From Ciona savignyi (Eukaryota; Chordata; Ascidiacea; Phlebobranchia; Cionidae): a stretch of 64,000 bases of DNA. Shown piece after piece: positions 25,101 through 35,556 of the stretch. The notes under the pieces were generated by a model. It made no database searches. It worked only from the letters and a program-made list of their open reading frames with translations, and had not been told where the DNA came from. Numbering within the stretch: position 1 is the first letter of the stretch; every line of letters starts with the position of its first letter. The stretch lies in assembly GCA_000149265.1 (NCBI GenBank), contig CH000031.1, forward strand, positions 50,337-114,336. The letters are read 5' to 3'. Position numbers and translations under genes: made by a program.

Positions 25101-25827
25101 AAACAACAAAACGGAAAAAAGCGAAAAAAGGCAAAAAAAACGAAAAAATACGAACAAAAACGAGGGAAAATCAAAAGGTAAATTGTCGTGTAAAAACCTG
25201 CTGAAACAATGTTAAAGACTAGGAGAGAAAACTACACGGGTAAAAAAACGAAAAAAAACATAAATGACACAGGAACAGGAAAAGACGGCAAAACAGTCGT
25301 TAAAACACGTCATCTAATAAATGTATACAAAAATTAAATCTAAATAAATGTTTACAAATATTAAATAGACAGCCTTTTTTGGTCACCTATCGTCTATTAA
25401 GGATGTAGTTACTTTTCTATAACCCCTTCCCACTAAAATTTGTTTTTTAATTGGAGAAAATCCATTAAAACTGATGATTTTTACTATCAGCTTAAACCAT
25501 TAACGAAGTCGAATTAAAAGATTTGAATTTAAACCGATCATTTTCCCCAGGTATGTTTACCTTCCACTGGGCCAAGATAGAAAGGGACGAATCCAATCGT
25601 ACGAGATTGAACCTGACACTCAATTCGAGCTCCTTCGCACTTCATACATCCGTACACTATTCCCCAAGAAGCACAAAGCCATGGCTAAAGAGGAGGCAGC
25701 AGCTGAGATCCGATACCGCCCTCCCCTGGTCAACGTCCCACCTCCGGTAACAACGACACCCCCGACCCCCGTGGTCCGGCGCCCGACCTCAACGTCTCCC
25801 TCCAGCGAGCAAAATAGCCACGTATGA
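19134..25827 (+). CDS. Secreted pancreatic-lipase-family enzyme with PLAT domain
   Basis: Ten exons: 19134-19251, 19394-19653, 19723-19908, 20203-20446, 20651-20755, 22925-23049, 23596-23743, 24187-24325, 24745-24939, 25551-25827. They total 1797 bp with matching phases, giving 598 residues. It should hydrolyse acylglycerols or phospholipids outside the cell. A basic leader precedes a hydrophobic signal (residues ~18-40). The family start [11 protein letters not shown] follows, then [19 protein letters not shown], the nucleophile elbow GFSLG, the acid residue in GLDPASP and the histidine in CDHLRA, so the triad is complete. The lid loop between the two Cys (GCADW to TACDH) is 18 residues, shorter than in vertebrate pancreatic lipase. 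Exons 8-9 form the PLAT domain (KHYQVQIHW onwards). The Pro/Thr-rich tail of about 60 residues ([11 protein letters not shown]) is extra compared with the ~465-residue vertebrate enzyme. The upstream TTG in frame is ignored in favour of the ATG at 19134; the ATG after KRPK is an alternative start. Confidence 0.93.
19273..19412 (+). repeat. Tandem duplication of a 3' splice-site region in the lipase gene
   Basis: The ~70-bp unit tatattatctaccatac...ataatcaacatttttt...aggctacaaaaccaagcaa occurs twice in a row. Each copy ends in an acceptor (AG at 19321-19322 and 19392-19393). Only the second joins exon 1 to the open frame without extra sequence; use of the first would insert 71 bp and shift the frame. 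Confidence 0.8.
20756..22924. other. Large lipase intron 5, unassigned content
   Basis: The longest intron of the gene. About 21060-22320 looks richer in CpG than its surroundings, with many short direct and inverted words such as cactatcg/cgtaatagtg, but it lacks the SINE families seen elsewhere. I see no exon or known element. Confidence 0.35.
23070..23322 (+). repeat. SINE-A copy, internally deleted
   Basis: Forward copy with head, gttgtgtccttggacaaagc block and tail, lacking the acacactgcaatagctcc segment. It begins 20 bp after the donor of lipase exon 6. Confidence 0.8.
23847..24052. mobile_element. MITE-2, copy with both ends
   Basis: Inverted ends gggaaggagggaaactgc and gtacagtttccctccttt bound a ~200-bp element. 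The core reads ccagaactaaccctaactcc, then aaccccatgtttaaaa. It is flanked by a direct duplication of ~40 bp (gtggttctgggtttgaag at 23789 and gtggttttgggttcgaag at 24043). It has no coding capacity and lies in a lipase intron. Confidence 0.65.
24386..24682 (+). repeat. SINE-A copy, full length
   Basis: Forward copy ending about 60 bp before the acceptor of lipase exon 9. Confidence 0.85.
24995..25260. repeat. A-rich simple sequence (cgaaaaa-type)
   Basis: Runs of acgaaaaaggc, acggaaaaaagcg and poly-A. It lies in lipase intron 9. The minus-strand Phe-rich open frame here is an artefact of composition. Confidence 0.85.
25262..25335 (+). repeat. Fragment of the RepC family
   Basis: aggaaaagacggcaaaacag followed by tcgttaaaacacgtcatcta. 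The family is described at 42876-43015. Confidence 0.6.
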
Positions 25828-25884
25828 TGAAGGCCTACCCACCAACATTATAATTCGCGCCAGCACCAAGCGATTAAGCGTCCC

Positions 25885-25890
25885 AATAAA
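25885..25890 (+). terminator. Polyadenylation signal of the lipase gene
   Basis: AATAAA 58 bp after the lipase stop codon. Confidence 0.65.
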
Positions 25891-27702
25891 CGCTTAGAAC
25901 TAAGTTTCGCTCACGTGCGACTCCGTCGGTCGGCCCCAATGCAAATTACCTTGTCCTTTCTTTTCATAGTATATTTATTTATTATTTATTTATTCTGTGT
26001 ACGGTACCGTTCTGTAAAACACTTTTCCTTTTCCGCACGCTACGTTTCTCTGGTTACTATGACGTAGGCCTCAATGACGTAGGGGTCTACATGACGTCAC
26101 CACCCAGCACTGTGAAACCGCTGTCTTTGCGGAATTTGCTTTGCGTTTTCCGATTTACGCAATGCGTCGTGCGTCATGCGCTTGGTTACTGTGTACCGGT
26201 ATTGTTGATGTTGCCCCTTGACCTAGTTCCGACTTTCCGCTGCGTAAACGATGACGTAAGCAAGCACCCCCACCTCCAATATTAGTCTTCCAACCCCCCA
26301 ATACTACCCGAGTCTTTACCTTTCTTTCCTCGGGACCGGTATCTTTCCTCGGGACCGGTATGTTCCCTGCCTACCTAGGCAATTCAGTTTACAACGTGCA
26401 ATACAAGAACAAGTGACGTAACGAGCCCATATACGGGAATTCCCCTTGCGCCGATTCTTTGGTCTTCTATATTTTTGTATCTGTGATTGCAACTTTCGTG
26501 TTTGGTGGAAGTTTAGTCTAAATTGGGCCACGGAAACCAATCAGTCGCTTCAGTTCTCCACTGTGATTTATTCCCTATGTCGCCCCCAAGTTCTGTTCTT
26601 GTTGAAAATACAAACAATTCCATAAAAAAAATGTTCATTTGTTCGGATAGCTGGCTGTAGTTTTCCGGTAAATTGGAAATATTAACCTTTCAAGTTATAA
26701 AAGGCAATTGACAGTCCAAAAGAATTTGTAGTTTTTGTTATTTTACAAACCATTCTATATAAAAAAAACTTTGTTATTTGTTCAAAGGGCTTGCTGTAGT
26801 TTGAGAATTCGGGCAAATTGGAAATATTATCCTTCCTAGTTATAAAAGGCGATTGACAGTCAAAAAGAATTTGTAGTTTTTGTTATTTGTAGTTCTATAA
26901 GGGGGGTATGTTGTCATATCATATTTCGAACACAAGACCATTTCAAAGAGTTGCAGATATTAATTACTTTTGAAACTGTAATTTAATTCTAACCGCGAGG
27001 GCATGTTGTATTGGAAAGCACTGACCCCCTAGCAAGCTTAATGGGTTGGGTTACAAAATGTGTTTAAAATTAACGACTTTATCACAACAAATCGCTCGTG
27101 TGTGGACTGTACTTTACCCAGGGTGGGTTATAGGCGTGGTTTGTTTAGGTTCTCAGATGTTGACAACGCATTCCTAAGTCGTTGCCTACAAAACATTTGA
27201 TCTTTAAATAAATAAAAAAAGGAACTTGAATTCCAAAAAGCGAAACTATAAAAATAACAACTCAAAATATCTATTAAAAAGAACCTGACGACAGTAGAAT
27301 GCCTATTGTTTGGTAACAAGATCTCCCACGTAGTATTAAACACAACAAGGCAATACAAGATGGAGTTTGGAGTTAAAAATAACTTGTCCGACCAGTTTTT
27401 GACCTAGATTGGCTAAGATAGCGAAACAGGAATTACAACATTTTGACATCGAGTTATTTACCAACATGTGTGGTAATATTTGTTAAAAGGGAATCATATA
27501 ATTCTATAAGAATTCTATCTATTGATGGTATTTACATAGACATCTTTGTAGTTGTAACTCAAATACACAATATGAAATTGCACCTCATATAGAAGATAAG
27601 GCTGCTATGACTTTTATGACCTACCACATATGCAGCTAAACTAACTTTAAATAAACTTGTAAATTCTACACAAATAATTTTGAGCAAAATTTTACAAAAA
27701 CT
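25891..27702. other. Intergenic, no gene recognised
   Basis: 26320-26365 carries a short direct repeat (tttcctcgggaccggtat twice). 26620-26895 is a two-copy tandem repeat listed separately. No convincing exon in either strand. Confidence 0.4.
26620..26895. repeat. Tandem duplication, ~140-bp unit, 2 copies
   Basis: Both copies contain gctgtagttt, aaattggaaatatta, agttataaaaggc, attgacagtc and aagaatttgtagtttttgtt in the same order. Confidence 0.85.
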
Positions 27703-27878
27703 AGAGTGTCAACCACGTGTTTAACCACCACTATTTGTAAAACACATGTTGTATGACATATATTCATGCTACTGGGTCCCTAACCACAATTTGTATTTTA
27801 TACACCCAGTAGCCTATGCAGTTTGTTTCTGCAAGCATAAACGCATGGGTCCCATAGTTATCAAACCAAACTTCTGTG
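27703..27878 (+). repeat. RepL block, copy 1
   Basis: A ~170-bp block running from gtgtcaaccacgtgtttaac through attcatgctactgggtccct to aaacgcatgggtcccatagt. It recurs at 30026-30195, reversed at 31905-32082, and alone at 61408-61562. It borders the arrays of ~335-bp units. Confidence 0.8.
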
Positions 27879-28500
27879 GGACATGTTGTCTAACAATTCC
27901 TAAAGTTTTAATCTGATTTGTCGACTCCTTGTTGGAGATGTCAGTGCGATATGGCATGCCTGTCACAATCATAATTCAGGAACATATCTTCGTTTTTAAG
28001 GGAATTACCCTTTATCACCCAAAATGTTGGTTTTTGCATATCTAGACCATGTTGTCTAACAAATGACAAAGTTTTACTGCGATTCTATTATTCCTTTTGG
28101 TGGATGTCGGGTCGACATGGCATGCCTGTTACAATCATGATATGAAAACAAAATCTTATTGTTTAGGGTATTTTCCTAGGTAATCTTTTTCATTTCTTCT
28201 AAATGTTAAATCAGTGGCTAATGCACTTACATTTCACCAAATCTGATTCAAATTGGAGTAGCCGTTCAAGCGCTATGCCCCCCAAAACTATTTTTTTAGA
28301 AAGCAGTACCATTTTCGTTTTTAAAGTCTCAGGTTAATTATATCACCCGAAATTATTTTGGCTTCTGCATATCTAGACCAGTCTAACAAATCACCAAGTT
28401 TCGTTGCGATTCCCTTATTCCTTTTGGTAGATGTTGGAGCCACAAGCTATGCCTGTCAAACGTTTAACAAAAAAAAGGAAAAAAAAACGGACAAAAACAA
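27879..28500 (+). repeat. Array of ~335-bp units (RepM), forward
   Basis: Two to three units in forward orientation, with anchors near 27937, 28103 and 28427. Each anchor is a variant of tagatgtcggggcgacatgg followed by catgcctgtcacaatcat. A fuller account is at 30330-31830. It ends in an A-rich run, acggacaaaaacaatatgtg. Confidence 0.75.
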
Positions 28501-28627
28501 TATGTGTTTATCAATATGCATATCCATTTTTTCAAATTGAACCCATAATTGGAATGTCAACGGGGTCTAGGTTGGTGGTGAAAATGCGACGTTGAGAAGA
28601 CACCTGTTTAAACGAGCCATTTTAATT

Positions 28628-28735
28628 TTTTTTACTGAGCTAGGTTTCGACCCATGATAGACTCGTCACTTGTGCCGTTTTTGTATTGTAGTCGGTATAT
28701 GTATCGGTCGCGTTAACCATCCGGCCACACGACCT
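28628..28735 (-). repeat. SINE-B copy
   Basis: ttttactgagctaggtttcg, gactcgtcacttgtgccgtt, gcgttaaccatccggccaca: the SINE-B unit in reverse, between the two repeat arrays. Confidence 0.7.
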
Positions 28736-28929
28736 TACCATTCTTTCTCCAACTCCAGTGAATAAACTTTTTACTTATTCACGCCCTCTAGCGGATTAGA
28801 GTAGTACGGTTTTCCAAGCTCAGACTGTTGCCATTCGAATTTTCATATTATTCTAGTAATATGATTCTAGCAGCACAGAGGTGAATAAAGAACCCATACA
28901 TAAATGAATAAAGTAAAAATGTTCTTACC

Positions 28930-29832
28930 TTATTATGGGTCCCATTTAAAAAAATGGGACACATATTGTTATGGGTCCCATTTGAAAAAATGGGACACAT
29001 ATTGTTTTTGTCCGTTTTTTTTTCGTTTTTTTTCGTTTTTTTCTTCGTCGAACGCTTGACAGGCATGGCATGGCGCCCCGACATCTACCAGAAGGAATAA
29101 TGGAATCGCAATGAAACTTGGTGATTTGTTAGACAACATGGTCTAGGATATGGCAGAAACCCAAAATTTTTGGGTGATAATTTTAGGAGAATTCCCCTGA
29201 GACGTTAAAAACCAAAACGGTATTTATTTCCAAAAATTAGCTTTTTTGGGCATAGCGCTTAAACAACTGCTCCAATTTTAATCAGATTTGGTAGAATGTA
29301 AGGGCATTAGTCACTGATTTAACAATTAGAAAAAAATAAAAAAATATCTAGGGAAATACCCTAAAAAATAAGATTTTGTTCTCAAATCATGATTGTGACA
29401 GGCATGGCATGTCGCCCCGACATCTACCAGAAAGGAATATTGGAATCGCAATGAAACTTGGTGATTTGTTAGACAAAATGGTCTAGATACGCAGGAGCAA
29501 AATTGTGGGTGATAAATCTAGGGGAACTCCCCGGAGACGTTAAAATCCAAAACGGTTATTTTTCTAAAAAATTAGCTTTTCGGAACATAGCGTTTAACCG
29601 GCTGCTCTAATTTTGATCAGATTTGGTGAAATGCTAGATCGTTAGCCACCCTGTGTCACTTAAAAGAAAGAAAACATTTACTTAGGGTAACTTCCTTAAA
29701 AACGAAGATATGTTCCTGACTCATGATTGTGACAAGCATGCCACATTGCACTGACATCTCCAACAAGGATTCGTCAAATCGGATTAAAACTTAAAAATTG
29801 ATAGTTAACATGACCCACATATGTAAAAACAT
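28930..29832 (-). repeat. Array of RepM units, reverse
   Basis: Three units in reverse orientation (anchors near 29080, 29415 and 29750; gattgtgacaggcatggcat, cgccccgacatctaccag). It starts with two copies of tgggtcccattt..aaatgggacacatattg and a T-rich run mirroring the A-rich end of the forward array, so the two arrays form an inverted pair. Confidence 0.75.
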
Positions 29833-30025
29833 AAACTTATTTACCAAGCCCATTGGGAATTCCCCGAGGCCATGAAAACTAAATCGAACTATTTTAGGAA
29901 TTTAGCATAATTTCAATACAGCACTTAAGAAAAGCTTTAATTTAAAACATTTGTGATAAAATCTTTGTAAATCTATCGCGATTGTTCTTTTTTACCTACA
30001 CATATAGAAGAAGTTTGGTTTAACT

Positions 30026-30195
30026 AGAGAGTGTCAACCACGTGTTTAACCACCACTATTTGTAAAACACATGTTGTATGCCATATATTCATGCTACAGG
30101 GTCCCTAACCACATTTTGTATTTTATACACTGAGTATGTAGTTTGTTTCTGCAAGCATAAACGCATGGGTCCCATAGTTAACAGACCAAACTTAA
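30026..30195 (+). repeat. RepL block, copy 2
   Basis: Same block as 27703-27878, with a few substitutions (attcatgctacagggtccct). Confidence 0.8.
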
Positions 30196-30329
30196 TTTAC
30201 ATTTTTAGTTAAATAAAGAATAAACGTTTTAAATTTACGAACATTTTACCACAAACGTTTTAAATTATAGCTTCTTTTCAAGCGCTGTAGTAAAATAAAG
30301 CTAAATTTCCAAAACGGCCCGATTTAGTT

Positions 30330-31828
30330 TTTCATGATTTCAGGGAATTCCCCTGGGTTTGGTAGATAAGTTTCTGTTTTTACATAAGTGAGTCATGTTA
30401 AGTAACAATTCTTAAAGTTTTAATCTGATTTGTCGACTCTCTGGGTGGAGATGTCATTGCGATATGGTATGTCTGCCACAATCAAAATTCAGGAACATAT
30501 CTTTGTTTTCATGTAAATTAACCTAATTAAATGTTTTCTTTTTTAATTGGCACAAAGTGTCTAATGTTTTAACATTTTACCGAATTTTATTAAAATTACA
30601 GCAGCCGTTCAAGTGCTATGCCCAAAAAATCTAATTTTTTAGAAAAAAAATGTTTTGGTTTTTAACGTCTCAGGAGAATTTCCCTAGATTCATTACCCAA
30701 AATTTTGGTTTCTGCTTATCTAGATTATGTTCTGTTACAAATGTCAATTTTTTATTGCGATTTCATTACTGTTTTTGCTAGATTTCGGGGCAACATGGCA
30801 TGCTTGTCACAATCATAATTAGAGAACAAAATCCGATTTTTAGGGTATTTCCCTAGGTAATTTTTTTATTTCTTTTAAGTGTTAAATCAGTGACTAATGC
30901 ACTTACATTCCACCAAATCTGATTCTAATTGTATCGGTCGTTCAAGCGCTATGCCCAAAAAAGGCTATTTTTTTAGAAAAAAATACCGTTTTGGTTTTAA
31001 CGTCCCAGGGGAATTCCCCTAGATTTATCACCCAAAATTTTGATTTCTGCATATCTAGACCATGTTGTCCAACAAATCACCGAGTTTCATTGCGATTTCA
31101 TTAACCCTTCTGGTAGATGTCGGGGCGACATAGCATGCCTGTCACAATTATCATTTAACAGCAAAAGTTGAAATTTTAGGGTATTTCCCTAGGTAATTTT
31201 TTTGTTTCTTTTAAGTGGTAAATCAGTGACTAATGCACTAACATTCCACCAAATTTGATTCAAATTGGAGCAGCCATTTAAGCGCTATGGCCTAAAAAGC
31301 TTTTTTTTAGAAAAATATGACCGTTTTGGTTTTTAACGTCCAAGAGAAATTCCCCTGAATTAATTACCCAAAATTTTGGTTTCTGCATATCTAGGCCATG
31401 TTGTCTAAAAAATCACCAAGTTTCATTGCGATTCCATTATTCCTTCTGGTAGATGTCGGGGCGCCATAGCATGCCTGTCACAATTATCATTTAACAGCAA
31501 AAGTTTAATTTCTAGGGTATTTCCCTAGGTAATTTTTTTATTTCTTCTAAGTGTTAAATCAGTGACTAGTGCACTAACATTCCACCAAATTTGATTCAAA
31601 TTGGAGCAGCCGTTCAAGTGCTATGGCCTAAAAAGCTAATTTTTTAGAAAAAAATGGCCGTTTTGGTTTTTAACGTCCAAGGGGAATTCCCCTAAATTTA
31701 TTACCCAAAATTTCGGTTTCTGCATATCTAGGCCATGCTGTCTAAAAAATCACCAAGTTTCATTGCGATTCCATTATTCCTTCTGGTAGATGTCGGGGCG
31801 CCATGCCATGCCTGTCAAGCGTTTGACG

Positions 31829-31830
<2 letters not shown>
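30330..31830 (+). repeat. Tandem array of ~335-bp RepM units, forward
   Basis: Four to five units. Anchors (gatgtcggggcgacat and variants) fall near 30450, 30779, 31112, 31449 and 31786, so the last four are spaced 333-337 bp. Unit order: a palindromic ggggaattcccct word, ttacccaaaattttggtttc, tgcatatctagaccatg, tttcattgcgattccattat, the anchor, tagggtatttccctaggtaa, gtgttaaatcagtgactaat, attcaaattggagcagccgt, gccgttttggtttttaacgt. There is no conserved open frame. It ends in a long A-rich run at 31828-31880. Confidence 0.85.
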
Positions 31831-31859
<29 letters not shown>

Positions 31860-31904
31860 AGAAAAAAAAAAAAACGGACAAAAACAATATGTGTCCCATT
31901 TTTC

Positions 31905-32082
31905 CAAATGGGACCCATAATAACTATGGGACCTATGCGTTTATGCTTGCAAAAACAAACTACATACTCGGGGTATAAAATACAAATTGTGGTTAGGGAC
32001 CCTGTAGCATGAATATATGGCATACAACATGTGTTTTACAAATAGTGGGGGTTAAACACGTGGTTGACACTCTCTAGTTTTT
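31905..32082 (-). repeat. RepL block, copy 3, reversed
   Basis: Reverse copy of the 30026-30195 block. It sits between the forward and reverse RepM arrays, next to an aaatgggacccataat palindromic word. Confidence 0.8.
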
Positions 32083-32795
32083 GTCCGTTTTTTCTTTTTT
32101 TTTCGTCGAAACGCTTGAAAGGTATGGCATGTCGCCCCGACATCTACCAAAAGGAATAATGGAATCGCAATGAAACTTGGTGATCTATTAGACAACATAG
32201 CCTAGATATGCAGAAACCAAAATCTTGGGTGATAAATCCAAGGAAATTCCCCTGGGACGTTAAAAACCAAAACGGTATTTAAAAAAAAGCTGTTTTGAGC
32301 ATAGCGCTTGAACGGCTGCTCCAATTTTAATCAGATTTTCTGGAATGTAGGTGTATTAGTCACTGATTTAACACTTGAAAGAAATAAAAAAATACCTCGG
32401 AAAATACCCTAAAAAATGGGATTATGTTCTGAAATCATGATTGCGACAAGCATGCCACGTCGCCCCGACATCTACTAAAATGAGTTATAAAATCGCAATG
32501 GAAATTTGACAGGGGAATTCCCCTGAGACGTTAAAAACCAAAACGTTTTTTTTCAAATAAATTAGCTTTTGGGGGCATAGCGCTTAAACGGCTAATCTAA
32601 TTTTGATCAGATTCGGTGAAATGTTAGACCATTAGATACTCTGTGCCAATTTAAAAAAAGAAAACATTTACATAGGGTAATTCCCTTAAAAACGAAGATA
32701 TGTTTCTGAATTATGATTGTGACAGGCATGCCATATTGCACTGACATCTCCAACGAGGACTCGACAAATCAGATTAATTTTTTAGGATTTTTTTA
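32083..32795 (-). repeat. Array of RepM units, reverse
   Basis: Units in reverse orientation with anchors near 32140, 32465 and 32745 (gtcgccccgacatctac). It mirrors the forward array of 30330-31830, giving a long inverted structure whose centre lies near 31870. Confidence 0.8.
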
Positions 32796-34293
32796 TATTT
32801 GTACGTCATAAGTCGTCGCGTCCGTTTTCATCCGATATTGTACGATTGTCGTTTTCCTGTTTTGTTGTCATAATTGACTGGTGATATTTCTGTGTTGAAT
32901 GGAAAGAACAAAAGTAATTATTTTCCTTTTTTGTCCACAATGACGTCATAATTACCCAATTTACCCGCTTGACTGCACACCATGGTTAGACCGACAAGAC
33001 TCAAGCGATTACGTCACTTCCTGTCCTTCCAGTAAAGATATATTCAAATAATTATGACGAATAATTAGCAAAACGAGAATCGTCCGAACGAACTACGGTG
33101 AAACAAGAAACGACATTGTCGGATGAAAACGGACGCAATGACGGATAGAATGAAACGTCAACTCCTGGTAAAACCCAATTCAGCCGTTTGTGAATTAATT
33201 TATTCACGGGGATTTCCCTCAGCAAACGGTTCGAATCCAGCGATTTGGAAATCTTACGAACAATACACGACATTGGCAATTGTTGTCGTGACAATATGAT
33301 GTAACAGTTCTATCGCGATATTCTTGATGACGTAGGCAACAAATACGTCATTACGTGACGTCATCAGAGGTCTCGTGATGTAATGGACCAATAAGATACC
33401 TCGAACCTTGGTCCGATAATAAACGACATAAACCAGTGACCAGACTGCTTTAACGCCCACAATATCAGCAAGAAAATGAATAAATAAGAATCCTATATAA
33501 ACCATGTCTAAATATACCAGATATGTTAATAACACCATACTTTGCAAAGTATTTTATTTACAAGTGCACTTACAAATGGTTAAATTGTTATCAGATGCCT
33601 GGTGTCTCGGTAGCTGAGTCTGCTAACGACTGCAAGTTGTTACAAAACAATTGGAAATAAAATCGCGCCACTCAATTCACAGGCTAAGCTATGAAGATTA
33701 TAACAAAAATAATATTTGAACCGAAAATCACGTTTGAACACAGAAAGTTAGGATAAAATGTAAACAAATGCAAAATAAACGATTAAAACAACACAGCATG
33801 CAAAAAGCACTGATTTGAAAAGTTCATGTTATAAAATGGACAACAAGTACTGCGAAACGCAGTTCAGCAAACGTTAACTTCAGTGCGTATGTATATGTAT
33901 TTGTATTTTCCGGGAAAATTTTGTGAAAGCCAACAAAGTTTGAATGTAGTCAGCGCAGATGGATGACGTGTTTTCTATTTTAGTTTTAGATGCGCGGTAA
34001 ATAAAAAGTCACCATGATCGTTAATAATAAAACTGGCAGGAAAAGGTAACAAACATGCAAATCGCAGTTTAAAGCACATTGTTATATGATGGATAAATAT
34101 TCCAGTGGTGGATGTTGCTTAATCCTTGTTGGTAGAAGGTAGCGGGTTCACAATTGTAATGCACACAGCATGTGCACAAAAATCCTATTATAGGGTGGGT
34201 AGTTCAAAAGGCCGACGCGCGTATCGGTTCGCACAACCATCCTAATTGCGGTTCTGGTCGGATAGGATCTCGAATAATTAGGATGCCAACTAC
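32796..34293. other. Unassigned region with a short inverted repeat
   Basis: gcgtccgttttcatccga (near 32818) recurs as its reverse complement near 33120 (tcggatgaaaacggacgc), with further weaker matching on both sides. Minus-strand open frames at 33052-33547 have no family I recognise and no good splice context. Other sequence is AT-rich. Confidence 0.4.
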
Positions 34294-34831
34294 CTTTGTA
34301 GCCCGGCTCTCCAGTGCTTAAGGACATGGAGTCAGTCTGGTAAAATGAAAAAATACTTTGCTTTAGTTTGGTTCATAAAATCAAAGTACAAGTTGAATAT
34401 GTTGAAACATGCGCGGCCGAGCGGATAGCACAACGGACGAATATTTCGCACCTCGGAGACCTTAATACTTGGTATTATAAGAGACATGTAACCTGACGAA
34501 GGTGAGGTAATTAAACTTAGTAAATCACGGCGTTATATAGAAAATCGACTATAATAGAATACACCAGGTTACAATTAAAATACAAATACGTTAACACAAA
34601 CCGTTATGTTGTAGTTCATCGGTAACCAGACTCTACCGACATATACATCAACACTGGCCATCGTAGCACTGAGGTAACTATAGACCGCGTCATACATCTG
34701 CTTGTCCACAATGTCCACTAACGTTGCATTGAAGTTCCGACACGACATGTCGGCTTCAGCTCGATTTTGGCGCACTACTTTGCTTGGCTCTGGCATCCAA
34801 ATATACTTCCTGTTTTGTACAATGCCCGGAC
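34294..34831 (-). CDS. Possible C-type-lectin-like exon(s), partial
   Basis: A minus-strand exon starts after the acceptor tttcaaag (exon base 34831) and stays open to donors at 34602 (ACG|GTTTGT) or 34590 (AAC|GTATTT). It encodes about 76-80 residues with a pattern like the first half of a C-type lectin domain: ADMSCRNFNATLVDIVDKQM, then YDAVYSYL and VWLPMNYN. A small phase-compatible exon may follow at 34336-34294 (acceptor ttttaccag, encoding SLSTGEPGYK, donor GTAGTT). No terminal exon was found. It begins in phase 1, the same phase as the donor position of the lectin-like exon at 35571 (see 35557-35947), so the two could belong to one gene. An open frame continuing upstream into the SINE at 34900 is chance. 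A decayed exon is an alternative. Confidence 0.35.
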
Positions 34832-34899
34832 CTTTGAAATAAGTTATTTTTATTCTATGAACTAAAAGATTGACAATATTTATTCTACAAATTTGGAAC

Positions 34900-35153
34900 G
34901 TCAATGGGAAAGCCAAGGGGGTTAACACACGGGCAATCGTCAGATCACCTCGTGCCCGCCGTCGGGTTACCGGAGCTATTGCAGTGTGTTGTGTATGATT
35001 CCCACGTTTATTTAATTTAGTAGAACCCATTAATCCGCTGGGTTTAGGCAGTCTGTTAGGTGTCTTGCCCAAGGACACAACCGACTAGCTAGCGACCAGT
35101 TTCTTATATGCAACATTTAGGTTAAAAGGCGACGCACTTAACGGGCAACGCTA
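34900..35153 (-). repeat. SINE-A copy, near full length
   Basis: Reverse copy from tcaatgggaaagccaagggg to gcgacgcacttaacgggcaa. It ends 3 bases before the N gap. Confidence 0.85.
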
Positions 35154-35155
35154 AA

Positions 35156-35255
35156 NNNNNNNNNNNNNNNNNNNNNNNNNNNNNNNNNNNNNNNNNNNNN
35201 NNNNNNNNNNNNNNNNNNNNNNNNNNNNNNNNNNNNNNNNNNNNNNNNNNNNNNN
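35156..35255. other. Assembly gap (100 N)
   Basis: Exactly 100 N, probably a placeholder length. It lies between a SINE-A copy and a MITE-2 copy, so collapsed repeats are the likely cause. Confidence 0.98.
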
Positions 35256-35457
35256 GGGAAGGAGGGAAACTGCTCACTAAATACTTCAAAACTAATATTT
35301 AACCCTTCTCTAAACACTAATCTCAACCCCTGAACTAACCCTAACTCCAACCCCATGTTTAAAACTAACTTTAATGGCCTAATACTTATTTTAGTGTGCA
35401 GTTTACCTCCTTCCCTTCTTCCCTCCTTCCCGCTTTCCCTCCTTTCAGTTTTCCTCC
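35256..35457. mobile_element. MITE-2, second copy
   Basis: gggaaggagggaaactgctc at one end and gtttacctccttcccttctt at the other, with the core ctgaactaaccctaactcca. It is about 85% like 23847-24052 by eye. The left end touches the gap. Confidence 0.65.
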
Positions 35458-35556
35458 AATAAACCAACTCCGTTTAATCAACTCACTGGTACTATGCAAC
35501 ATTGGTAATATCCATCATCATATTCTCAAAAAACTTAATCGAATCCTAAAGAAAAA

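Noticed and set aside
24895..25134. Phe-rich minus-strand frame
   Set aside because: Product of an A-rich simple sequence in a lipase intron.
31735..32023. Lys-rich and Phe-rich frames around 31.8 kb
   Set aside because: They cross the A-run at a RepM array end and are not conserved between repeat units.
27703..32795. CRISPR array or bacterial-style operon
   Set aside because: Repeat units are ~335 bp and diverged, and the window is clearly animal with spliceosomal introns.
33052..33547. Minus-strand frames between the repeat complex and the lectin-like locus
   Set aside because: No recognisable domain, no signal peptide that continues into a domain, and no matched splice sites; kept as unassigned DNA.
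34575..35078. A 167-codon minus-strand frame as one gene
   Set aside because: Its first half is reverse SINE-A sequence. Only the part after the acceptor at 34832 looks like a possible exon.
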